A DNA stretch of 64,000 nucleotides from Dokdonia sp. Hel_I_53 (lineage in GTDB: Bacteria; Bacteroidota; Bacteroidia; Flavobacteriales; Flavobacteriaceae). Of the stretch, positions 35,301 to 41,882 are shown one piece after another. The notes beneath the pieces are model-generated. The model was not told the origin of the DNA, made no database searches, and worked only from the letters and a program-made list of their open reading frames with translations. The position numbers and the translations under genes are program-made. Position 1 is the first letter of the stretch, and each line of letters begins with the position of its first letter. Where the stretch lies: NCBI RefSeq assembly GCF_007827465.1, contig NZ_VISL01000001.1, forward strand, positions 1,755,001 to 1,819,000, read 5' to 3'.

Positions 35301-36001
35301 CTCGGGTCTGTAGCATTAAAAAGACTTGTAACCTCAGCTTGAGATAATGCTCTTTCGTATAAAACAACATCATCCATTGTCCCGGAAAAAGCCTGACCTG
35401 TAAATGGCGATAATTTAAATGTTGCGTTTGATGTAAGGAATTGTGAAACCCTATTTGAGGATATAGCAGAAGATACATTTGCATCCAAAACTCCATTTAT
35501 ATAAAAATTATTACTAAATCCAGTACTCGTTTGTTCTATGGTAAGTGCTAGATGTACCCACTGTCCTTTTGGAACCGATACTGTACCTGCAGATTTAGCA
35601 TCATTGACACTTTCAAAATCTACCTGTGTTAAAGGCCCATTCGGTTGATATGTTATTTTAAAACCCTTACCAGAATTATCAATTAACTGCACTAACCTTT
35701 GAGTAGCAGGATCGTTTACAGAGATATTTACCCAGAAAGAGATTGACACATTATTATTGGTACCCGTATATGTATAGCCATTAAATATATTACTATCAAT
35801 ATAAATGGAGCTTAGTGCATTGCCGAAGCGATCTGAGAAGTAGGTCAACGAGCTTGCGGAGGTTGTAAAATCCTGACTGCCTGCACTATTGTCTAGATTA
35901 CCAGAAAAATAATATTCTCCTACAGCTCCAGGAGGTACTTGACCACTAGCACAGAGACTAGCAATACAAAATGTAAAGATTAATAGTAATTTTATTTTCA
36001 T
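32315..36001 (-). CDS. Giant T9SS-secreted surface protein: LamG, leucine-rich module, four HYR units, sorting domain
   Basis: 1228 aa. Order: signal peptide (1-21, ends CASGQ); LamG/concanavalin-like domain (about 25-230; GAVGEYYFSGNLDNSAG, SISFWVNIS); one leucine-rich module (about 236-505) opened by NIPDANFKAALV and an EF-hand-like loop NTNGDGEIQCAEA, then LRRs of about 21 residues (LNNNNLTTIDLSSN); four HYR-type units (about 507-1145), three almost identical at 162 residues; and a T9SS sorting domain (VSVYPNPVTDILMID, TGIYFVHITTG, end KRVIKK). Likely a surface adhesin or glycan-binding protein. It is the shorter tandem paralog of the next gene and shares its N-terminus, C-terminus, terminator and upstream region. 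Confidence 0.9.
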   Translation of the reverse strand: MKIKLLLIFTFCIASLCASGQVPPGAVGEYYFSGNLDNSAGSQDFTTSASSLTYFSDRFGNALSSIYIDSNIFNGYTYTGTNNNVSISFWVNISVNDPATQRLVQLIDNSGKGFKITYQPNGPLTQVDFESVNDAKSAGTVSVPKGQWVHLALTIEQTSTGFSNNFYINGVLDANVSSAISSNRVSQFLTSNATFKLSPFTGQAFSGTMDDVVLYERALSQAEVTSLFNATDPRACIVNIPDANFKAALVADSGINTNGDGEIQCAEASNFNGQINISNANFNDLTGIEAFTSITGLIADRNNFTSINLQNNISLTTLDLRGSNLTTLDLSANTLLESLNVTNNNLSALDLSNQSNLEILFASKNVLNNIDLSSNTNLLNLNLDENNLSSLNLSANTQLTGLLANQNTLSSVDLSTLTALTFLSLNNNNLTTIDLSSNDALTYIDLANNQLSILDVANGNNSAITTFNSTSNSALSCIQIDTGFTPPSGWQKDATASYSNNCSNTTDTTNPVAVCQDVTLQLDSNGTATLTAAQVDNGSSDDVGVASTTVDITSFDCSNVGTNTVTLTVMDAAGNSDTCTATVIIEDNEAPTVTCPSDVAVAVNQGAQYSIPNYTAVSNDNCSTTLSQNPAAGTMVGVGVHTVTFTATDPSGNTSNCSFDITVTENADTTNPVAVCQDVTLQLDSNGTATLTATQVDNGSSDDVGVASTTIDITTFDCSNVGATMVTLTVTDAAGNSDTCTATVTVEDNEAPTVTCPSDVAVAVNQGAQYSIPNYTAVSNDNCSTTLSQSPAAGTMVGVGVHTVTFTATDPSGNTSNCSFDITVTENADTTNPVAVCQDVTLQLDSNGTATLTAAQVDNGSSDDVGVASTTIDITSFDCSNVGATMVTLTVTDAAGNSDTCTATVIIEDNEAPTVTCPSDVAVVVNQGAQYSIPNYTAVSNDNCSTTLSQSPAAGTMVGVGVHTVTFTATDPSGNTSNCSFDITVTENADTTNPVAVCQDVTLQLDSNGTATLTAAQVDNGSSDDVGVASTTIDITSFDCSNIGITMVTLTVTDAAGNSDTCTATITVEDNEAPTITCPSDETVSVDQGDQYTIPNYTLSFQDNCSATVSQSPAAGTTIGAGVQTITFTATDPSGNSVDCSFNLTVDETLSIKDQSAIKVSVYPNPVTDILMIDTATPVEKVNVYALSGQKVFSTTSSQVEMSTLSTGIYFVHITTGQGSSYKRVIKK
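32560..34500. repeat. Tandem 486-bp HYR-coding repeats
   Basis: Units of 486 bp (162 aa) repeat head to tail: the DTTNPVAVCQDVTLQL start recurs at about 33,000, 33,490, 33,975 and 34,460. Three units are nearly identical in nucleotide sequence; the one nearest the 3' end is more diverged. A site for copy-number change by recombination. Confidence 0.85.
35292..36001. repeat. Duplicated LamG-coding segment, copy A (matches 40231-40940)
   Basis: About 710 bp almost identical by eye to 40231-40940 at a constant offset of 4939 bp; only a few substitutions seen, one changing Ala to Thr (VLDANVSS / VLDTNVSS). Confidence 0.9.
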
Positions 36002-36048
36002 ATTGAAATATTTAAAATTGTTGATTTAATGCAAATATGATTTAATTT

Positions 36049-36060
36049 GCTTTCGCGAAA
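36049..36060. repeat. Partial palindrome copy upstream of the 1228-aa gene
   Basis: GCTTTCGCGAAA followed by ACAG: the right arm has decayed. It occupies the same place as the intact copy at 40987 upstream of the paralog. Confidence 0.65.
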
Positions 36061-36177
36061 ACAGCGAAATTGCTGAAAACAGCGTTTGAACTGCTTAAAG
36101 GAAACAACACGTAAAGTTCAATTGCTGTCTAAAAAATCAAGAATTAAATTAATTTACACTGAGAATTGATTTAAAAA

Positions 36178-36203
36178 AAAGGGTTGCTATATAGCAACCC
36201 TTT
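36178..36203 (-). terminator. Terminator of the 1560-aa gene (copy 2 of a duplicated hairpin)
   Basis: AAAGGGTTGCTAT / ATAGCAACCCTTT, a 26-bp perfect palindrome with A-run and T-run, 55 bp beyond the stop at 36258. Same stem as 32236-32264. The rest of 36002-36257 holds no gene. Confidence 0.85.
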
Positions 36204-36257
36204 ATGGTTTATATACTAAAGTTACCTAAGCATACAAACACCCTTAAGTTATACAAC

Positions 36258-39200
36258 TTACTGCTTAATAACTCTTTTATAAGAAGATCCTTGACCTGTC
36301 GTGATATGTACAAAATAGATCCCTGTAGAAAGTGTACTCATTTCCACTTGGCTACTAGTGGTACTAAACACTTTTTGTCCCGATAGTGCATAAACATCCA
36401 CTTTTTCTACAGGCGTAGCTGTATCAATCATAAGTATATCAGTCACTGGGTTAGGATAAACGCTGACTTTAATAGCCGGCTGATCTTTTACCGAAAGTGT
36501 TTCATCTACTGTAAGATCAAAGCTACAATCTGAAGTATTACCACTTGGATCTGTTGCAGTAAAAGTAATAGTCTGCACACCTGCACCTATTGTAGTTCCA
36601 GCAGCTGGACTCTGGTTTATTGTTGCACTACAATTATCTTGAAAAGAAAGAGTATAGTTAGGTATTGTATATTGATCCCCTTGATCTACAGAAACAGTTT
36701 CATCTGCCGGACAGGTAATTATTGGTGCTTCATTATCTTCTACAGTAATTGTCGCTGTACAAGTATCTGAGTTTCCTGCTGCGTCCATTACCGTAAGTGT
36801 AACCGTAGTGGATCCTACGTTTGAACAATCAAATGAAGTGATATCAATTGCAATACTTGCAACACCTACATCATCACTACTTCCATTATCTACTTGAGCA
36901 GCAGTTAATGTAGCGGTACCATTGCTATCTAACTGTAACGTTACATCCTGGCAAACTGCAACTGGATCTTGTATATCTGTTGTATTTGAACAATTATCAC
37001 TATAGTTTGCTGTCGCATCTTTAAGCCAATTATTAGACGGTGGTGTAAACCCACTATCAATCTGAATACAAGTAAGGTCTGGGTTATTAGTAACACGTAC
37101 TACGGCTAATGTCGGATTATTACCGTTTGCTAAATCTAAATCTGTTAATTGATTATTTATTAAGTTAACAGAAGTTAGAGCGGGATTATTACTAAAATCA
37201 ATAGACGTAAATTGATTAGAATTTAATGTTGTAATTCTCAACATAGACAAATTGGTAGTATTAATAGTACTAAGAGAATTTTGTCCCAAATTGATTACCT
37301 CCAAATTTATATTATTACTAACGTCTATAGTATTAAGATTATTGAATGATAAGTCTAGGGTCTCTAATTTAATATTTTGAGATAGGTCAATACTGCTTAT
37401 ACCATTTTCACCAGCAGTAAGTGACTCTAATTTTATAAGATTTGTGACATCTAGAGAAGTTAGATTATTACCTAAAAATGAAATTGTTAATAGTTCAGTA
37501 TTATTTTGTAAATCGATCGAACTTAATCCGTTATCCTCAGCAAAAAGTTGAGTTAAGTTGGTAAATGCTTCAATGCCTGTAAGATCAAAAATATTCTGAT
37601 TGCTTACATCTATTGTTCCCGTAAATAGACTTGCTTCATCACATTGTATCTCTGCATCTCCATTTGTATTAATAGCTGTATCCCCAATTAATGCAGCTTT
37701 AAAGTTTGCGTCTGGAAGATTTACAATACAATTACTTGCTGCACAGTTATCACTATAACTGGTTGTGGTATCTTTTGTCCAAGTTGATGGAGGGGAAAAA
37801 CCTGCATCTATTTGGATACAAGATAAATTAGAATTGCTAGTAGCATTCATTGTACCCAAAGCTGCATTATTTCCATTTGCAAGATTAAGTTCTGTTAGTT
37901 CATTAGTCGACACATTTAATGTAGTTAAGTTGCCGTTATTTGTAATATCTATAGTGTTTAAATCATTATTTGCCACAGATAAAAATGTAAGAAGATTATT
38001 TTGTGTAATGTCTAATGTACCCGCTAAGGCATTACCCTCTGCAACTATAATATCTAGATTTAAGTTGTTTGTAACGTTTAGAGTTGCTAATTGATTTCCG
38101 CTAATAGATAAAGTGGTAAGGTTAATATTTTGGGAAAGATCTATTGTATTGAGACTATTTGAGCCACAGGATAAAACTTCAAGATTAACAAGATTGCTTA
38201 CATCTAACGCAGTTAGCGAATTAAAAGTTAAATCTATATCGACAAAAGCTGTATTGTTGGATAAATCTACATTTGAGAGGTTATTACGAGAAGCACGTAA
38301 AATGGTAGCATTTATAAAGGCTTCTATACCAACAAGACTATTGATATTTGAATTCCCTAGATTTATAGCACCAGTATATTGACTTGCCTCATCACATTGT
38401 ATCTCTGCATCTCCATTTGTATTTATTGCTGTATCCCCAATTAATGCAGCTTTAAAGTTTGCATCTGGAATATTTACGGTACACGCACTAGCATTACAAT
38501 TATCACTATAACTAGTTGTAGCATCTTTTTGCCATCCTGATGGAGGTGTAAATCCACTGTCTATCTGGATGCATCCCAGATTAGGATTTGATGTTGCGTT
38601 TAGGGTAGTAATTGCAGAATTGTTATTATTTGCAATGTTTAAACTTGTTAATTGATTATCAAAAACAAAAATTTTCTCCAATAAATTATTACTTGTTAAA
38701 TCTAAATTTTGTAAAGAATTTTGAGTTAAGTCTATTAATGTAAGCGAGGCATTTGAGCTTAAATCTATAGAAGCAATATTATTATTGCCTAAAGACAAAT
38801 TAGTTACGGATGTTAAAGCTGAGACATCAATTGATGTAAGTGAGTTACTAACAATACCCAGAATATCTATAAGAGTATTTGAACTTAAATCAATGGTACT
38901 AATATTATTATTACCTAATCCTACGGTCAATAAATTTGTATTAGTAGACAAGTCTATAGAATTTATTGCATTACCTGACGCCAAAAATGTTTCTAAACTG
39001 GGCTGACTTGATACATCTAAAGCTACTAAATTATTATTAATAACATTGAACGTTTCTAGCAGGGTATTTGCACTTATATCTATGGTGTTTAAATCATTTC
39101 CTCCCAAATTTAAGTTGGTTAAAGAAGTGTTGTTTTGAAGATCAATTGTAGTTAAATTATTATTAACTAGAATTAATCCAGTAATATTTGTGAATGCTTC

Positions 39201-40940
39201 AATCCCTGTCGCATCGTTTATATTAAAACGAACAAAATTAATTTCTCCATTGTAATTACTAGCTTCAGAACATTGGATTTCAGCATCCCCATTAGTGTTA
39301 ATTGTTGTATTTGCTACTAGTGCAGCTTTAAAGTTTGCATCTGGAATATTTACAGTACACGCACTAGCATTGCAATTATCACTATAACTAGCTGTAGCAT
39401 CTTTTTGCCATCCTGATGGAGGTGTAAATCCACTGTCTATCTGGATGCATCCCAGATTAGGATTTGATGTTGCCCTTAGTGTATTAATTGCAGCATTGTT
39501 ATTATTTGCAATGTTTAAACTTGTTAATTGATTATCAAAAACAAAAATTCGCTCTATTAAATTATTATTTGTTAAATCTAAATTTTGCAAAGAATTTTGA
39601 GTCAAGTCTATGTAAGTAATCGCGGTATTTGAGCTTAAATCTATAGAAGCAATATTATTATTGCCTAGAGACAAGTCAGTTAGAGATACTAATGGAGAGA
39701 CATCAATCGATGAAAGTGAATTACCAACAATACTTAGATCACCTATTAGAATATTTGAACTCAAATCAATAGTACTAATATTATTATTACCTAATCCTAC
39801 GGTCAATAAATTTGTATTAGTAGACAAGTCTATAGAATTTATTGCATTACCTGACGCCAAAAATGTTTCTAAACTGGGTTGACTTGATACATCTAAAGCT
39901 ACTAAATTATTATTGATAACATTTAACGTTTCTAGCAAGGTATTTGCACTTATATCTACGGTGTTTAAATCATTTCCTCCCAAATTTAAGTTAGTTAAAG
40001 AAGTGTTGTTTTGAAGATCAATTGTAGTTAAATTATTATTAGCTAGAATTAATCCAGTAATATTTGTAAATGCTTCAATCCCTGTTGCATCGTTTATATT
40101 AAAACGAACAAAATTAATTACTCCATTATAATTACTTGCTTCAGAACATTGGATTTCAGCATCCCCATTGGTGTTAATTGTTGTATTTGCAACTAAAGCT
40201 GCTTTAAAGTTGGCATCTGGAATATTTACAGTACATACTCTCGGGTCTGTAGCATTAAAAAGACTTGTAACCTCAGCTTGAGATAATGCTCTTTCGTATA
40301 AAACAACATCATCCATTGTCCCGGAAAAAGCCTGACCTGTAAATGGCGATAATTTAAATGTTGCGTTTGATGTAAGGAATTGTGAAACCCTATTTGAGGA
40401 TATAGCAGAAGATACATTTGTATCCAAAACTCCATTTATATAAAAATTATTACTAAATCCAGTACTCGTTTGTTCTATGGTAAGTGCTAGATGTACCCAC
40501 TGTCCTTTTGGAACTGATACTGTACCTGCAGATTTAGCATCATTGACACTTTCAAAATCTACCTGTGTTAAAGGCCCATTCGGTTGATATGTTATTTTAA
40601 AACCCTTACCAGAATTATCAATTAACTGCACTAACCTTTGAGTAGCAGGATCGTTTACAGAGATATTTACCCAGAAAGAGATTGACACATTATTATTGGT
40701 ACCCGTATATGTATAGCCATTAAATATATTACTATCAATATAAATGGAGCTTAGTGCATTGCCGAAGCGATCTGAGAAGTAGGTCAACGAGCTTGCGGAG
40801 GTTGTAAAATCCTGACTGCCTGCACTATTGTCTAGATTACCAGAAAAATAATATTCTCCTACAGCTCCAGGAGGTACTTGACCACTAGCACAGAGACTAG
40901 CAATACAAAATGTAAAGATTAATAGTAATTTTGTTCTCAT
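36258..40940 (-). CDS. Giant T9SS-secreted surface protein: LamG, four leucine-rich modules, one or two HYR units, sorting domain
   Basis: 1560 aa. Signal peptide (1-21); LamG domain (about 25-230) nearly identical to that of the neighbour; four leucine-rich modules starting near residues 236, 528, 822 and 1071, each opening with CTVNIPDANFKAAL or a variant and an NTNGDAEIQC loop, then about ten LRRs; HYR region (about 1320-1480); sorting domain (VSVYPNPVTDILMID...KRVIKQ). The Cys residues at module borders (NLGCIQID, YSDNC) recur regularly and may form disulfides. Modules 1 and 2 are the closest pair (876-bp offset). Probable adhesin; the expanded LRR part against the expanded HYR part of the paralog shows that the two genes diverged by module copying. 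Confidence 0.9.
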   Translation of the reverse strand: MRTKLLLIFTFCIASLCASGQVPPGAVGEYYFSGNLDNSAGSQDFTTSASSLTYFSDRFGNALSSIYIDSNIFNGYTYTGTNNNVSISFWVNISVNDPATQRLVQLIDNSGKGFKITYQPNGPLTQVDFESVNDAKSAGTVSVPKGQWVHLALTIEQTSTGFSNNFYINGVLDTNVSSAISSNRVSQFLTSNATFKLSPFTGQAFSGTMDDVVLYERALSQAEVTSLFNATDPRVCTVNIPDANFKAALVANTTINTNGDAEIQCSEASNYNGVINFVRFNINDATGIEAFTNITGLILANNNLTTIDLQNNTSLTNLNLGGNDLNTVDISANTLLETLNVINNNLVALDVSSQPSLETFLASGNAINSIDLSTNTNLLTVGLGNNNISTIDLSSNILIGDLSIVGNSLSSIDVSPLVSLTDLSLGNNNIASIDLSSNTAITYIDLTQNSLQNLDLTNNNLIERIFVFDNQLTSLNIANNNNAAINTLRATSNPNLGCIQIDSGFTPPSGWQKDATASYSDNCNASACTVNIPDANFKAALVANTTINTNGDAEIQCSEASNYNGEINFVRFNINDATGIEAFTNITGLILVNNNLTTIDLQNNTSLTNLNLGGNDLNTIDISANTLLETFNVINNNLVALDVSSQPSLETFLASGNAINSIDLSTNTNLLTVGLGNNNISTIDLSSNTLIDILGIVSNSLTSIDVSALTSVTNLSLGNNNIASIDLSSNASLTLIDLTQNSLQNLDLTSNNLLEKIFVFDNQLTSLNIANNNNSAITTLNATSNPNLGCIQIDSGFTPPSGWQKDATTSYSDNCNASACTVNIPDANFKAALIGDTAINTNGDAEIQCDEASQYTGAINLGNSNINSLVGIEAFINATILRASRNNLSNVDLSNNTAFVDIDLTFNSLTALDVSNLVNLEVLSCGSNSLNTIDLSQNINLTTLSISGNQLATLNVTNNLNLDIIVAEGNALAGTLDITQNNLLTFLSVANNDLNTIDITNNGNLTTLNVSTNELTELNLANGNNAALGTMNATSNSNLSCIQIDAGFSPPSTWTKDTTTSYSDNCAASNCIVNLPDANFKAALIGDTAINTNGDAEIQCDEASLFTGTIDVSNQNIFDLTGIEAFTNLTQLFAEDNGLSSIDLQNNTELLTISFLGNNLTSLDVTNLIKLESLTAGENGISSIDLSQNIKLETLDLSFNNLNTIDVSNNINLEVINLGQNSLSTINTTNLSMLRITTLNSNQFTSIDFSNNPALTSVNLINNQLTDLDLANGNNPTLAVVRVTNNPDLTCIQIDSGFTPPSNNWLKDATANYSDNCSNTTDIQDPVAVCQDVTLQLDSNGTATLTAAQVDNGSSDDVGVASIAIDITSFDCSNVGSTTVTLTVMDAAGNSDTCTATITVEDNEAPIITCPADETVSVDQGDQYTIPNYTLSFQDNCSATINQSPAAGTTIGAGVQTITFTATDPSGNTSDCSFDLTVDETLSVKDQPAIKVSVYPNPVTDILMIDTATPVEKVDVYALSGQKVFSTTSSQVEMSTLSTGIYFVHITTGQGSSYKRVIKQ
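38480..40235. repeat. Tandem 876-bp leucine-rich-module repeats
   Basis: Two head-to-tail units of 876 bp (292 aa); for example ACACGCACTA occurs at 38481 and 39357 in matching context. Two further, more diverged units of about 750 bp lie at about 36,990-38,480. Confidence 0.85.
40231..40940. repeat. Duplicated LamG-coding segment, copy B (matches 35292-36001)
   Basis: Counterpart of copy A at a 4939-bp offset. The similarity continues into the first 60-100 bp upstream of both genes at a lower level. Confidence 0.9.
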
Positions 40941-40986
40941 ATTGAAAAATTTAAAAAGTAAGTTTGATGCAAATATTCTTCAATTT

Positions 40987-41001
40987 GCTTTCGCGAAAGC
41001 G
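40987..41001. repeat. Palindrome copy (15 of 16 bases) upstream of the 1560-aa gene
   Basis: GCTTTCGCGAAAGCG, 46 bp before the start codon. Equivalent position to 36049-36060 in the paralog. Confidence 0.85.
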
Positions 41002-41111
41002 ATCAATCTTCTAAAACAAGAGTTTCAACTGCTAAAGCAATTTTACTCTATAAAATTCTAATTAAACGACTTAAATCTTCACTCATATGAAATTGCCATG
41101 TAATGCGATTG

Positions 41112-41861
41112 TTACATATTAGCAACTAGCTGTAGAAACATTTCCCTTTTATCCTTAGAGATAGATACTGAAACATCATTTGTCATTAAAATATAGCCTC
41201 CGTCACTTTTGACATATTTTTTTATGAAATTGAGATTAATTAGATATGAACGGTGTGTTTTATAGAAATAAGAAACATCCTTGAGAAGATCAGTAAAATG
41301 TCTCAACGGTTTACTGATAAGAATTTTTTCGTCATCTATAGTTGTTACAGTCGTATACATACCGTCTGCTTGGAAGAAAATGATATCTTTAAAGTTGACA
41401 AACTTAATTCCATCGCTCACAGGCAATGCAATTTTCTTAAAGTTTTGAGTGGCTAGACTTTCTTTGAGTGCTTCTATTTTTTTATTGTTTTTACTAGAAG
41501 ATTTTTGGTCAATTACCTTTTGAACAGCGCTAATTACTTTAGAAGGTCTTAAGGGTTTCAACAAATAATCTATTGCTGATAATTCAAAGGCTTGTACAGC
41601 ATATTCACTATAAGCCGTTGTAAAAATAATCTCAAAGTTAATGGTGTTTGGATCAAGAAATTCTAAAATTTCTAAACCAGAATTTTCTGGCATTTCTATA
41701 TCTAAAAAAACAATATCAGGTTTTTCATTCTTGATGATATCAATTCCAGAAAGCAAATCTTGAGCGGTAAGTACATTTGTAATTTCTTTACAGTTTTCTT
41801 CTAATATTGTAGATAGAAGTATTCTAGCTTTTTTTTCATCGTCAATAATTATTGCTTTCAT
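41112..41861 (-). CDS. LytTR-family response regulator
   Basis: 249 aa. Receiver domain (1-120) with acidic DDE at 7-9, phosphorylation site Asp54 (IVFLDIEMPENSG), and Lys in LLKPLRPSK. A LytTR DNA-binding domain follows (about 145-249; FKDIIFFQADGMYTTVTT, FYKTHRSYLINLNFIKKY). It lies 21 bp after the propeller sensor kinase on the same strand, so they form a two-component pair of the LytS/LytR type. Possible targets include the adjacent giant secreted genes; this is inference from position only. Confidence 0.95.
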   Translation of the reverse strand: MKAIIIDDEKKARILLSTILEENCKEITNVLTAQDLLSGIDIIKNEKPDIVFLDIEMPENSGLEILEFLDPNTINFEIIFTTAYSEYAVQAFELSAIDYLLKPLRPSKVISAVQKVIDQKSSSKNNKKIEALKESLATQNFKKIALPVSDGIKFVNFKDIIFFQADGMYTTVTTIDDEKILISKPLRHFTDLLKDVSYFYKTHRSYLINLNFIKKYVKSDGGYILMTNDVSVSISKDKREMFLQLVANM

Positions 41862-41882
41862 ATCCTTATTTTCTTCTAGAAT

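Noticed and set aside
37765..40435. Open frames of 69-109 codons on the strand opposite and in other frames within the giant surface genes
   Set aside because: They repeat at the same period as the leucine-rich modules, have no start context and are by-products of the biased codon use of the LRR genes.
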